DNA from: Streptomyces caniferus
GTDB taxonomy: Bacteria; Actinomycetota; Actinomycetes; Streptomycetales; Streptomycetaceae
Length of the DNA stretch: 64,000 bases
NCBI RefSeq assembly: GCF_009811555.1
Contig: NZ_BLIN01000003.1
Span: 248,001 to 312,000 of the forward strand
Reading direction: 5' to 3'
Position numbers and translations under genes: made by a program. The notes under the pieces were generated by a model. The model saw nothing but the letters and a program-made list of their open reading frames with translations. It ran no database searches and was not told the origin of the DNA. Every line of letters begins with the position of its first letter. The first letter of the stretch is position 1. Shown piece by piece: positions 10,978 through 19,958 of the stretch.

Positions 10978-11095
10978 TACTTGGCCTCAAGCGCGCATTC
11001 TTTCGTCCTGCTGGGCCTTGTGGCCGGCCCCGGCGCCCCACATCGTGGACGGGACCAGGCGGAACACGACGGGTGAGCACGAAGGAGCGAGCACG

Positions 11096-14068
11096 GTGAC
11101 CTCGACAGCCCAGGGCCCCGACGGTCTCGACGCGGCAGCGGTGGCCGAAGCCCTCGGCCACGGGGACTGCGGCACGGTCGCCGGCGATGCCGGCCGCCGG
11201 GCGCAGTACTCGGCCGATGCCTCCAACTACCGCCGGATCCCGCTCGCCGTGGTCTTTCCCCGCGAGCGGCAGCACGTCCTCAACGCGCTCCGGGTGTGCC
11301 GCCGCCTGGGGGTGCCGATCACCGCACGCGGAGCGGGCACCAGCACCTCGGGACAGGCCGTCGGACCGGGCGTGGTGCTCGACTTCTCCCGCTACTTCAA
11401 CCGGCTGACCGCGCTGGACCCGCACGCCAGGACCGCGACCGTGCAGCCCGGCATCGTCCTGGACGACCTGCAGCACGCCGCCGCCGAGCACGGCCTGCTC
11501 TTCGGCGCCGACCCCTCCACGCACAGCCGCTGCACCCTGGGCGGCATGATCGGCAACAACGCGTGCGGCTCGCACTCGCTCGCCTGGGGACGCACCGCGG
11601 ACAACATCGTGGAACTCGAGGTGGTCACCTACCGCGGCACGGTGGTCCGGCTCGGCGAGATGACGCGGGGCGAGATCGACGCGGCCGTTGCCGCGGGAGA
11701 CGACCGCGGGGAGCTGATCGGTGCCCTGGACCGTCTCGCGCGGCGCCATCTGGCGACGCTCCGCACCGAACTGGGGCGGTTTCCGCGGCAGGTGTCGGGC
11801 TATGCGCTGGAACACCTGCTGCCCGAGCGGCGCTTCAACCTCGCCAGAGCGCTGGTCGGCAGCGAGGGCACGCTCGCCGTCGTCCTCTCGGCGACCGTCC
11901 GTCTCCTGACGCCTCCCCCCGCGCGGGCCCTGGTCGTCCTCGGGTTCTCGGACGCCGGCGCCGCGGCCGATGCGGTCCCGGCGCTGCTCCGGCACGAGCC
12001 GCTGGCCCTGGAGGGACTCGATCGTGCGCTGACCGACATCGTCACCCGGCCCGGCACCAGGGCCACCATCGACACCCTGCCCACCGCGCAGGCCTGGCTG
12101 TTCGCGGAACTCGGCGGTCCCGCGGACACGCTGCCGCGGCAGGCCGAAGAGCTGGCCGGGACCGCGCGCCGGGCTGCGGGGTTCTCCGGCAGTGAGATCG
12201 TCACCGACCCCGTGCGCGCCCGCGACCTGTGGCGGATCCGCGAGGACGGCGCGGGCCTGGCCACCCGCCTGCCCCCGGTGACCGGGTCCGAGGCAGGTGC
12301 CGAGGCCTGGCCCGGATGGGAGGACGCGGCCGTCCCGCCCGACCAACTGGGCTCCTACCTGCGCCGGTTCATGGCACTGCTGCACCGCTACGAGTTGCAG
12401 GGCGCCGTCTACGGACACTTCGGCGAAGGCTGTCTGCACGTCCGGATCAACTTCGGCTTCACCACCGAACAGGGCACCGCCGCCTTCCGCGCCTTCCTCG
12501 AAGACGCCGCCCGGCTGGTCGCCGCGCACGGTGGCTCGCTGTCCGGCGAGCACGGCGACGGCCAGGCCCGCTCCGCGCTGCTGCCCCTGTTGTACGGACC
12601 CGACGTCATCGCCCTGTTCGAGGAGTTCAAGAACATCTGGGACCCCGACAACGGCCTCAACCCCGGCATGATCGTGCGGCCGCTGCCCGTCGACGGCAAC
12701 CTCCGCGTCAGCCCGCACCGCACCCCCCTCCCCCTGACCACCGTCTTCCCCTTCCACTCCGACGACGGCGACTTCGCCAAGGCCACCCGCCGCTGCGTGG
12801 GCGTCGGCAAGTGCCGCTCCACCGCCCACCGCGGCGACGTGATGTGCCCCAGCTACCGGGTCACACGGGACGAGAAGGACTCCACCCGCGGCCGCGCCCG
12901 GCTGCTGTACGAGATGACCCAGGGTGAGGTGATCACCGACGGCTGGCGTTCCACCGAGGTGCGCGACGCCCTCGACCTGTGCCTGTCGTGCAAGGGATGC
13001 AGCGCCGACTGCCCCGTCGGCGTGGACATGGCCACCTACAAGTCGGAGTTCCTCCACCACCACTACAAGGGGCGCCTGCGACCCGCCTCGCACTACACCA
13101 TGGGCTGGCTGCCACTGCTGTCACGGCTGGCCGCCCGGGTTCCCGGACTGGTCAACGCGCTCACTTCCTCCCGCCTCGCCCCCGTCCTCAAACGGCTCGG
13201 CGGTATCGCCGCGCAGCGGGACCTGCCCCGCTTCGCCGATCAGACCTTCCTGGCCTGGTTCCGGCGCCGCACGCCCGAGGGCGACGGCCGGCGCGGCCCG
13301 GTCCTGCTGTGGGTCGACTCCTTCAACAACCACTTCAGCCCGGAGGTCCTCCAGGCCGGCGTGGCCGTACTGGAGCACGCGGGCTTCCGGGTACGGGTCC
13401 CCGACGGCACGCAGTGCTGCGGCCTCACCTGGATCACCACCGGGCAGCTCGGAGTCGCCCGCCGTATCGCCCGGCGGACCCTCGCCGCGCTGGCTCCCGA
13501 GGTCCGGGCCGGCACGCCCGTCGTCGGGCTGGAGCCGAGCTGCACCGCGGCCCTCAAGAGCGACCTCCCCGAACTCCTCGACGGCGACGACGACGCCCGC
13601 GCGCTCTCCCGGGCCACCCTCACCCTCGCCGAACTCCTCGTCGACCACACGCCCGGCTGGCAGCCCCCGCTGATCGAGGGCCACTCGATCAGCCAGACCC
13701 ACTGCCACCAGCACGCCACCTCCGGCTTCGGCGCCGACGGCACGCTGCTGGCCCGCATGGGAATCGACAACACCAGGCTCGATTCCGGCTGTTGCGGACT
13801 CGCCGGCAACTTCGGTTTCGAACGCGGCCACTACGACGTCTCGGTCGCCGCGGGCGAACAGGTGCTGCTCCCCGCGGTGCGCTCGGCCCCCGCCGCCACG
13901 CGAATCCTGGCCGACGGCTTCAGCTGCCGCACCCAGATCGCCCAGCAGACCGATCGCGGCGGCACCCATCTCGCCGAGCTGATCGCCCGGGCGCTGCCGC
14001 CGGCCGACGCCTCCGCCCGCACCACGCTCCCCGTTCTTCCTACCGACAAGGAACACACCCGTGACTGA
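11096..14068 (+). CDS. FAD/Fe-S D-2-hydroxyglutarate dehydrogenase (YdiJ/GlcD-GlpC fusion)
   Basis: 990 residues; GTG start with GAAGGAG (11081-11087) eight bases upstream. The N-terminal half is a FAD-linked oxidase (GlcD type: RGAGTSTSGQAVGPG for the PP-loop, GGMIGNNACGSHS, GSEGTLAVV, and SGEHGDGQARS near the active site). The C-terminal half carries ferredoxin-type clusters (CVGVGKCR with MCPSYRVT; CLSCKGCSADCPVG) and two CCG domains (QCCGLTW, GCCGLAGNFGFERGHYD). This fused architecture of about 1000 residues is that of YdiJ-type D-2-hydroxyglutarate dehydrogenases. It would oxidise the HglS product to 2-oxoglutarate and pass electrons to a quinone or another carrier. It overlaps the next gene by 8 bases. 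Confidence 0.88.
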   Translation: MTSTAQGPDGLDAAAVAEALGHGDCGTVAGDAGRRAQYSADASNYRRIPLAVVFPRERQHVLNALRVCRRLGVPITARGAGTSTSGQAVGPGVVLDFSRYFNRLTALDPHARTATVQPGIVLDDLQHAAAEHGLLFGADPSTHSRCTLGGMIGNNACGSHSLAWGRTADNIVELEVVTYRGTVVRLGEMTRGEIDAAVAAGDDRGELIGALDRLARRHLATLRTELGRFPRQVSGYALEHLLPERRFNLARALVGSEGTLAVVLSATVRLLTPPPARALVVLGFSDAGAAADAVPALLRHEPLALEGLDRALTDIVTRPGTRATIDTLPTAQAWLFAELGGPADTLPRQAEELAGTARRAAGFSGSEIVTDPVRARDLWRIREDGAGLATRLPPVTGSEAGAEAWPGWEDAAVPPDQLGSYLRRFMALLHRYELQGAVYGHFGEGCLHVRINFGFTTEQGTAAFRAFLEDAARLVAAHGGSLSGEHGDGQARSALLPLLYGPDVIALFEEFKNIWDPDNGLNPGMIVRPLPVDGNLRVSPHRTPLPLTTVFPFHSDDGDFAKATRRCVGVGKCRSTAHRGDVMCPSYRVTRDEKDSTRGRARLLYEMTQGEVITDGWRSTEVRDALDLCLSCKGCSADCPVGVDMATYKSEFLHHHYKGRLRPASHYTMGWLPLLSRLAARVPGLVNALTSSRLAPVLKRLGGIAAQRDLPRFADQTFLAWFRRRTPEGDGRRGPVLLWVDSFNNHFSPEVLQAGVAVLEHAGFRVRVPDGTQCCGLTWITTGQLGVARRIARRTLAALAPEVRAGTPVVGLEPSCTAALKSDLPELLDGDDDARALSRATLTLAELLVDHTPGWQPPLIEGHSISQTHCHQHATSGFGADGTLLARMGIDNTRLDSGCCGLAGNFGFERGHYDVSVAAGEQVLLPAVRSAPAATRILADGFSCRTQIAQQTDRGGTHLAELIARALPPADASARTTLPVLPTDKEHTRD

Positions 14069-15209
14069 CGCACTCTCCCTCGTCGACGAGTGGGGCCCCG
14101 AGAAGATCGTCGTCGTCTCGCACCGCCGCACCGGCATGAAGGGCGTCCTGGTGATCGACAACACCGCCCGCGGCATCGGCAAGGGCGGCACGCGGATGAG
14201 CCCGGGCGTGACCGTCGACGAGGTGTCCCGGCTGGCGCGCGTCATGACATGGAAGTGGGCCGCCGTCGACCTCTTCTACGGCGGCGCCAAGGCCGGCATC
14301 GTCGCCGATCCGGCCTCCCGCGACAAGGAGGCGGTGCTGCGTGCGTTCGCCCGCGCGCTGTCGAACGAGGTCCCCCGCGAGTACGTGATGGGACTCGACA
14401 TGGGCCTGACCGAAGACGACGCCGCCGTCATCCAGGACGAACTGGGCGACCGCGGCGCCGCCGTCGGCACCCCCGAGCACCTCGGCGGCGTGGCCTACGA
14501 CAAGCTCGGCGTCACCGGCTACGGCGTCGCCGAGGCGGCCGACGCGGCGGCGCGGCACCAGGGGCTGGCGATGGCCGGCTCCCGGGTCGCCCTCCAGGGC
14601 TTCGGTGCGGTCGGCAGCGCCGCCGCCCGCCGCTTCGCCGAACTCGGGGCCACCGTCGTGGCGGTGTCCACCGCCCACGGGGCACTGCACGACCCCAGCG
14701 GCCTCGACGTCGACGCGCTGCTGGCGGCGCGGGACGAGCACGGCGACCGCTTCGTCACCCGCCACTCCCCCGGTGCCGTGCTCGCGCCGGGCGGCGAACT
14801 CATCGTGGACTGCGACATCTTGGTGCCCGCGGCCCTGCAGGACGTCATCGACCGCGGCACCGCACACGACATCAAGGCGAAGCTCGTCGTGGAGGGCGCC
14901 AATCTGCCCACCTCCGCGGAGGCCCGCAGCGTCCTCGCGGAGCGCGGCATCACCGTGCTGCCCGACTTCGTGGCGAACGCCGGCGGTGTCGTCGCGGCCG
15001 CCTTCGCGATGGACGCCCGCTACTCCGGGTTCCGGCCCGACACGTCCACCATCGTCGAGACGGTGTCGACGCGGCTGCGCGCCAACGCCATGACCGTCCT
15101 GGACGCGGCCCGGCGCCAGCAGGTCACACCGCACACCGCCGGCCGCCGGCTCGCCGAGGAACGCGTCCGCACCGCCATGCGGAGCAAGGGCCGCATCCCG
15201 CGCGACTGA
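14061..15209 (+). CDS. Glu/Leu/Phe/Val dehydrogenase family protein
   Basis: 382 residues, GTG start inside the end of the preceding gene (8-base overlap), with AAGGA eight bases upstream. Conserved blocks: RGIGKGGTRM, MTWKWAAVDLFYGGAKAGI (substrate lysines of the GDH family), Rossmann LQGFGAVGSAAARRFAELG and VEGANLPTSAEA, then NAGGVVAA. It is shorter than hexameric NADP-GDH and belongs to the broader GDH/leucine dehydrogenase group. The overlap with the D-2-hydroxyglutarate dehydrogenase suggests one pathway: either regenerating 2-oxoglutarate for transamination of 2-aminoadipate, or directly deaminating 2-aminoadipate to 2-oxoadipate, since no aminotransferase gene is present in this window. 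The substrate is not readable from sequence. Confidence 0.88.
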   Translation: MTDALSLVDEWGPEKIVVVSHRRTGMKGVLVIDNTARGIGKGGTRMSPGVTVDEVSRLARVMTWKWAAVDLFYGGAKAGIVADPASRDKEAVLRAFARALSNEVPREYVMGLDMGLTEDDAAVIQDELGDRGAAVGTPEHLGGVAYDKLGVTGYGVAEAADAAARHQGLAMAGSRVALQGFGAVGSAAARRFAELGATVVAVSTAHGALHDPSGLDVDALLAARDEHGDRFVTRHSPGAVLAPGGELIVDCDILVPAALQDVIDRGTAHDIKAKLVVEGANLPTSAEARSVLAERGITVLPDFVANAGGVVAAAFAMDARYSGFRPDTSTIVETVSTRLRANAMTVLDAARRQQVTPHTAGRRLAEERVRTAMRSKGRIPRD

Positions 15210-15239
15210 TGCGCCCGGCGTCGCGGCCGGCGCGCACCC

Positions 15240-15569
15240 TTACGGGCACGACTCCTTGCGCTTGACCACGGTGAGCGTGACCCGTCGGCCCTGCAGCGGG
15301 GTGCCCGCCGCCGGCTGCTGCGCACAGACCTTCCAGCCCGCCGGCCACAGCACATGGCGGCCGGCGCCGCGCCCGTCCCTGAGCTGGACGGAGGTGTCGT
15401 AATGGAGGGCCGCGTAGGCGGAGACCAGCCGCCGGCCTGCCACCTGCGGCATCCTCCCGGGGCCGTCCGCCTGGGCCGGAGCAGCCGGAACCAGAGCGCA
15501 CAGGGCAAGGACCGAGGCAGTGACAATTCTGTTCACCACCGGACAACGATCACGACGGACCAGGGTCAC
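15240..15569 (-). CDS. small secreted PASTA-domain protein
   Basis: 109 residues with a signal peptide (RIVTASVLALCALVPAAPAQA, cleavage near residue 34) and one PASTA-like module: MPQVAGRRLVSAYAAL, then GRHVLWPAGWKVCAQQPAAGTPLQGRRVTLTVV. Two cysteines (about 82 and 108) could form a disulfide. PASTA modules bind muropeptides or beta-lactams in serine kinases and PBPs; a single secreted one has no known catalytic role. The start is uncertain: GTG at 15569 is given, but in-frame GTGs at 15539 and 15536 begin closer to the signal peptide. Confidence 0.7.
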   Translation of the reverse strand: MTLVRRDRCPVVNRIVTASVLALCALVPAAPAQADGPGRMPQVAGRRLVSAYAALHYDTSVQLRDGRGAGRHVLWPAGWKVCAQQPAAGTPLQGRRVTLTVVKRKESCP

Positions 15570-15653
15570 CTCAAGAGCTCACCGGCCCGGCCGCTGTCCC
15601 CCGGTGAGGAACGCCGGCCGGGCGCGCCGACGTCGAGCCGGCGGGCCGACGCC

Positions 15654-17606
15654 TCATGAGAGCGGCCGGCAGAGCAGGGCTTCGGGGCTGTCCCGGTGTC
15701 CGGGGCGGGCGGTGTGGGCGATGCCTGCCGCGTAGGCGTCGGACGGGCACTGGCCCTTGTAGTGGCCGTAGGCGAAATCGCCACCGGGGTCGCCGGGCGG
15801 ACGGTGGTCGCCACGGTCGAACCAGACGGTTTCCCCCGTCGTGCCGAGCGAGGCGCGGGCGGGCGTGCACAAGGCGGCGGAGACCCTCTCCCCGCGCAGG
15901 CTGTAGCCGGAGAGGAAGTGGCCCTCGGGGCACTGGAGCTTGCGGTAGCCGGGGGCCCAGTCTCCGCCGGCCGGGACGTACCGCTCGTCGCGTACGACCT
16001 CGGGAGAGCTGCCGGGCGAGCGCAGAGCGCCGGCGGTGGGGGCATCGGTGCACAGCCCGCGGCCCTGGGTGTGGCTGAGGCCGATCAGCCGCTCCCCGTC
16101 GGGGCAGGCGGCCTTGCGGGCTCCGACGTCCCAGTCGCCGAGGGCTCGTGCGCTCAGGGACTGGACGAAGTCGCGGTGGTCCAGGGTGAGCATGTGCCAC
16201 GCGGGGGTCGGTGGCACGGAGCCCGTCCGTTGCGGTGCCGCCATCAGCCGGTTCCACGCCGCCGCGCGCCAGTCCTCGCCGTCGAGGATCCCGCTCCGGC
16301 TGCCGGCGGTGTCGTAACGCAGCAGGGCCCAGTTGTCCCCGGCCGGGCGGCCCTGGGCGTCGGTGCTCCAGCCGACGAGCGGCCAGTAGGCGAAGTCCGT
16401 GTCGGTGGCGGCAAGGTAGTCCGTCAGGTGGGTGAACCATGCGCGGGCGGCCGGGCCCCGCTCGTCGGCGCCGATACCGAATTCGCTGATCCACAAGGGT
16501 GCGGTGAAGTGCTGTCCGGTCTCGGCGGAGACGAAGAACGCCTGATCGTGCAGTACGGCGCGCAACTGGTCGTGGGTCAGGTCCTGATAGCGGGGGTCGC
16601 TGGTCTCCCCCACCCCGGTGGCGCCGCTGTGGCGCGGGCCGGTGTAGCCGTAGAAGTGGGCCGCGTAGACGAGTTTCCCGGAGCGGACCAGGGTGTGCGA
16701 CAGCGTACGGACCGGGGTGAGGGTGGGGCGGCCGTGCGGCAGGCCGTCCACCGGCAGTCCGGTCCAGTTGATGCCCTCGATGATGAGGAGGAGGTGGGGA
16801 GCGGCCTCCGTCTGGATCCGGTCCGCCGCCTCCTGGGCGGCGGCCTGCCAGTCGTGGGCGTCGCCCAGGCCCCAGTTGGGGTCGTCCCAGACGTCGCGGC
16901 GCACTTCGTTGTAGAGGTCGGCCCCCACGACGCGGCTGTTGTCCTGGTAGCGCCGGGCCATGAAGACCCAGTCGTCCGCCCATTGCCGCGTGGTCTGGCG
17001 GCTGTTCCACCGCTCGTTGCCGTCGAGGCCGCAGCACCATCGGGTGGTGTTCGTATGGTTGTTGAGGATGACGGCGAAGCCGTCCGCGGTCAGGGCCTCG
17101 ATCACGGCGTCATAGATCTGCAGCGGTGTCCTGCCGCGCAGCCGCGGGTTGGCGGCCACCGCGGCGTCCGGCACCGGGGCCGTGGAGTGGATCATCTCGT
17201 TGGAGAACGGCAGCCGGATGCTGTTGAGCCCCAGTGCGCGGAAGTCGTGCAGCAGCGAGGCGATGCCCACGCGGTCGAGCCCGAGCGGGATGCCGTGGGA
17301 GTTCTGACCACTGTGGTGGGCGGAAGGGTCGTCGATGTCGCCCGAACCGTTCCAGGAGCCCTGCGCGCCGTCCCAGTTGCCCGCCTTCCACCGGAACCGC
17401 TTCCCGTCCGCGTCGACGATGTACCGGCCCCTGGTGGACAGCGGAGCCTTCCACGCCGTGGCGCGTCGCGGTGCCGCGGACGGCCCGGCAGCGGCCGCAT
17501 CCGAGAGGACGGGGGCAGCGGCCGCACCGGGCACGCCGCTCCCCGTGAGGATGAGGACGAGGCATACCGCCACCGCGCCGCACGCCGAGCGTAAGAAAGG
17601 CTTCAC
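15654..17606 (-). CDS. secreted GH5-family glycoside hydrolase
   Basis: 650 residues; GTG at 17606 is chosen because the signal peptide (KPFLRSACGAVAVCLVLIL, cleavage around AAA-APV) starts there and a GGA motif precedes it. Residues 55-480 form a GH5 (cellulase-type) TIM barrel with acid/base Glu234 in DLYNEVRRD and nucleophile Glu375 in LWISEFGIG; HFYGYTGP at about 317-324 fits the conserved His/Tyr strand. The last ~150 residues hold cysteine-containing repeats (KAACPDGERLIGLSHT, KLQCPEGHFLSGYS, KGQCPSDAYAAGIAHT). The substrate (beta-glucan or other beta-linked glycan, possibly glycolipid) cannot be told. It stands alone on the minus strand. Confidence 0.88.
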   Translation of the reverse strand: MKPFLRSACGAVAVCLVLILTGSGVPGAAAAPVLSDAAAAGPSAAPRRATAWKAPLSTRGRYIVDADGKRFRWKAGNWDGAQGSWNGSGDIDDPSAHHSGQNSHGIPLGLDRVGIASLLHDFRALGLNSIRLPFSNEMIHSTAPVPDAAVAANPRLRGRTPLQIYDAVIEALTADGFAVILNNHTNTTRWCCGLDGNERWNSRQTTRQWADDWVFMARRYQDNSRVVGADLYNEVRRDVWDDPNWGLGDAHDWQAAAQEAADRIQTEAAPHLLLIIEGINWTGLPVDGLPHGRPTLTPVRTLSHTLVRSGKLVYAAHFYGYTGPRHSGATGVGETSDPRYQDLTHDQLRAVLHDQAFFVSAETGQHFTAPLWISEFGIGADERGPAARAWFTHLTDYLAATDTDFAYWPLVGWSTDAQGRPAGDNWALLRYDTAGSRSGILDGEDWRAAAWNRLMAAPQRTGSVPPTPAWHMLTLDHRDFVQSLSARALGDWDVGARKAACPDGERLIGLSHTQGRGLCTDAPTAGALRSPGSSPEVVRDERYVPAGGDWAPGYRKLQCPEGHFLSGYSLRGERVSAALCTPARASLGTTGETVWFDRGDHRPPGDPGGDFAYGHYKGQCPSDAYAAGIAHTARPGHRDSPEALLCRPLS

Positions 17607-17933
17607 GTCATCCAGCCGCTTCGTCGGGTGTGCCCGCCGGGTGCGCCCGGCGAGCAGCCCCGCGGCGGGGACACCGCCGACGGGGCATCGACAAGCTACC
17701 GACGGGTGACGGACGGGGCCATACCTCCGCGGCCGATTTTCGGTCCGGCGGCACGGCGGCACGGCCGCTGATCGGCGGCCGTGGCCCTGGTCGCCGACCG
17801 CTGCGCCCGGCCGGTGACCGCCCGCCGAACTGCGCGCCTTTCAGAGCAGGTTGACGGGATTGACGTCGGTGCTCCGGTGGGGGCGCCCGGCCGGCCCGGG
17901 ATCTTCCCGCCCGGCGACCCCACCGGCGGTCGG

Positions 17934-17976
17934 CCCGGAGCGCCGCCCGGCCCGACGGAACGGGCGGCGCTCCGGG
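17934..17976 (-). terminator. strong hairpin terminator
   Basis: A perfect 16-base stem with an 11-base loop begins 11 bases after the stop of the FAD monooxygenase gene. The remainder of the 380-base gap 17607-17986 contains no credible ORF and presumably includes the promoter of the GH5 gene. Confidence 0.75.
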
Positions 17977-17986
17977 GAACGGGCGC

Positions 17987-19465
17987 TTACGGGCGGGTCG
18001 TCCAGGCACGGACCGCCGCGGCCACCTCCTCGACGTCGGGTGCGGTCCAGGCGCGGGCGATATAGCCGTCCGGCCGGATCAGCGCGGCCGACAGGCCGGA
18101 CCACGGCAGGGCCCTGGCGACCTCGACACGGGCCGAGCCAAGAGGCGTGAAGACGGCGCCGGCTGTGAAGTCGGCCAGCAGGAACCGGTCGACCGCCAGC
18201 CGGCGGTGCAGGGTGCCGTCCGACAGCGCGAGGTCGGGTGCGCGGCAGCCGTCCAAGGGGTGCCCCGGGGCCGGAGGGACATAGGACAGGCCGAGTCCGG
18301 ACAGCCGGCCGGCGAGGTCGTCCGCCGTGTCCCCGCCCTTGGCGATCAGTGCGCTCATGAGGTCGCGCAGCGCCGCACCCGCCGGGGTGAAGGTGGTCAT
18401 CAGGGCCGCCTGCGCCAGGGTGTTGCCGGCCAGTTCGGCGGCGACGGGGGCCCGCTCGCTCTCGTAACCGGCCGCCCCTTCGGTGATCGCGGCCGGTGCC
18501 CAGCCGTGGATCTCGGCCGCCAGTTTCCACGCCAGGTTCGCCGCGTCCTGCAGTCCGACATTCAGCCCCTGGCCGCCTGCGGGCAGATGCACATGGGCCG
18601 CGTCGCCGGCCAGGAAGACGCGGTTGCTGCGGTACTTCGCGGCGTGCCGGGTGGTGTCGTTGGCCGTGGACTGCCACCGCACCTCGCGCAGTCCGTGGTC
18701 GCCGCCGGTCATCCGCCGCAGGTTGGCGCGCAGCGCGTCGGCGGTCGGCGCCTGCGCCTGGCGTGCGCGCACCTGGCCGGGGGTGAGTCCGGTGTCCGCG
18801 GCCTCGGTGCCGAACACCCGGTGGTTGCCGTCGGGCAACGGGACCACGCTGAGCTGACCGTGCCGGTGGTCCCAGTGGTGCACGACCCCGTCCGGAGGGT
18901 CGGTCAGGGTGACGTCGGCGACGAATCCCACCATGGAGGGCGGGGTCCCCCGGAAGTCGATGCCGGCTTGCTGCCGTACGAGGCTGCGCGCGCCGTCGGC
19001 CCCCACCAGGTAACCGGCCTCGCGCACCCGGCCGTTGACGGTCACCCGGACCCCGTCGGCGTCCTGGGTGAACGCGGTGACGTCGTGGCCGTAGTGCACA
19101 GGTGTGCCGCGCCGGCGCAGGTGGTCCGCCAGCACCTGTTCGGTCGTCGTCTGGGGGACCATCAGCACGAAGGGGTAGGGCGTGTCGAGCCGCGTGTAGT
19201 CGAGTCCGGCGGGCAGCACGGCGAAGTGGGCCAGCGGTACGGGGTGCCCCAGCGCGACCAGGAGGTCGGAGAGCCGCCGGTCGCCTTCGGTGCGCAGCAG
19301 GGTGAGGACCTCCAGGGTCCGGGGGTGCATCGTGGTGGCCTTGGCGAGCTCGCTGCGGCCTGCCTTGCGCTCCAGCACCTCCACGGAGACCCCCGCGGCG
19401 TCCAGCAGAGCGGCGGTCAGCAGACCGACCGGCCCGCCGCCCGCGACGATCACATCGACGCTCAT
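17987..19465 (-). CDS. FAD-dependent aromatic monooxygenase (PheA/TfdB type)
   Basis: 492 residues; ATG at 19465 directly precedes the Rossmann motif VIVAGGGPVGLLTAALL (residues 5-21). The second FAD motif GADGARSLVRQQAGI and the GDAAHVHLPAGGQGLNVGLQDA block are diagnostic of class A flavoprotein hydroxylases acting on phenols or polyketide rings. The C-terminal third is a thioredoxin-like domain, as in phenol hydroxylase. It overlaps the upstream small membrane-protein gene by four bases (ATGA), so the two are translated together and are probably under the divergent MarR regulator. A detoxification or tailoring role on aromatic compounds is likely; the substrate is unknown. Confidence 0.9.
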   Translation of the reverse strand: MSVDVIVAGGGPVGLLTAALLDAAGVSVEVLERKAGRSELAKATTMHPRTLEVLTLLRTEGDRRLSDLLVALGHPVPLAHFAVLPAGLDYTRLDTPYPFVLMVPQTTTEQVLADHLRRRGTPVHYGHDVTAFTQDADGVRVTVNGRVREAGYLVGADGARSLVRQQAGIDFRGTPPSMVGFVADVTLTDPPDGVVHHWDHRHGQLSVVPLPDGNHRVFGTEAADTGLTPGQVRARQAQAPTADALRANLRRMTGGDHGLREVRWQSTANDTTRHAAKYRSNRVFLAGDAAHVHLPAGGQGLNVGLQDAANLAWKLAAEIHGWAPAAITEGAAGYESERAPVAAELAGNTLAQAALMTTFTPAGAALRDLMSALIAKGGDTADDLAGRLSGLGLSYVPPAPGHPLDGCRAPDLALSDGTLHRRLAVDRFLLADFTAGAVFTPLGSARVEVARALPWSGLSAALIRPDGYIARAWTAPDVEEVAAAVRAWTTRP

Positions 19466-19875
19466 CGACGCCCCCGCCCGGGACGCAGCAGGCAGACGCC
19501 CGCGACGAGACCGGTGGTGGAGGCGACATGCACCGCGAACGCCTTCTTGTGGGGAGCCCAGACACCTGTCGTCGGGCCTCCGGACCACATCGCCGCCGCG
19601 AAACCGGCCCCGGCTGCCGCCATCGCGCCCCACATCGGCCGGCCGCGCCGCGGCCCCGCGGCCACGCCGATTCCGACGGCCGCCAGGCTCCCCGCGGTGA
19701 TCAGGGCCTCACGGGCCATGTGGTACTGCACATGGCCCGCGCCGTCCCGCGCCTCGGGCGCCCGATAGGTGTCATCCGTGATGTGGGTGACGGTCTGCCA
19801 GACCGACGGCAGAGCCGCCGCCATTCCGGCGACGGTGACGACTTGGCCGAGCTTCTCCCGCGTAATGCGCGCCAT
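19462..19875 (-). CDS. small membrane protein coupled to the FAD monooxygenase
   Basis: 137 residues with hydrophobic segments around 10-25, 60-75, 80-97 and 115-130, suggesting three or four membrane helices; the C-terminus is arginine-rich. The ATG at 19875 has a GGAGGAG ribosome binding site. Its stop overlaps the monooxygenase start (ATGA at 19462-19465). No family is recognised. Co-translation with a hydroxylase and divergence from a MarR gene suggest part of an aromatic-compound response. Confidence 0.7.
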   Translation of the reverse strand: MARITREKLGQVVTVAGMAAALPSVWQTVTHITDDTYRAPEARDGAGHVQYHMAREALITAGSLAAVGIGVAAGPRRGRPMWGAMAAAGAGFAAAMWSGGPTTGVWAPHKKAFAVHVASTTGLVAGVCLLRPGRGRR

Positions 19876-19900
19876 GACTCCGGCTCCTCCTCCAGTTGTC

Positions 19901-19923
19901 TTAACGTGAAGATAATTAACGTT
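19901..19923. promoter_or_regulatory. putative MarR operator with TTAACGT repeats
   Basis: TTAACGT occurs at 19901-19907 and 19916-19922, 15 bases apart, in the only AT-rich stretch of the divergent region. Because ACGT is self-complementary the same bases also form an AACGT-N11-ACGTT dyad. It lies between the membrane-protein/monooxygenase unit and the marR gene, where it would overlap both promoters. Confidence 0.55.
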
Positions 19924-19958
19924 CGCCTTTCAGTCAACGCGCTGCTAGAATCCGCCAT

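Noticed and set aside
10013..11095. Open extension of the D-2-hydroxyglutarate dehydrogenase frame by 361 codons
   Set aside because: It runs antisense through the LysR gene. GTG 11096 has a strong ribosome binding site and starts the conserved domain.
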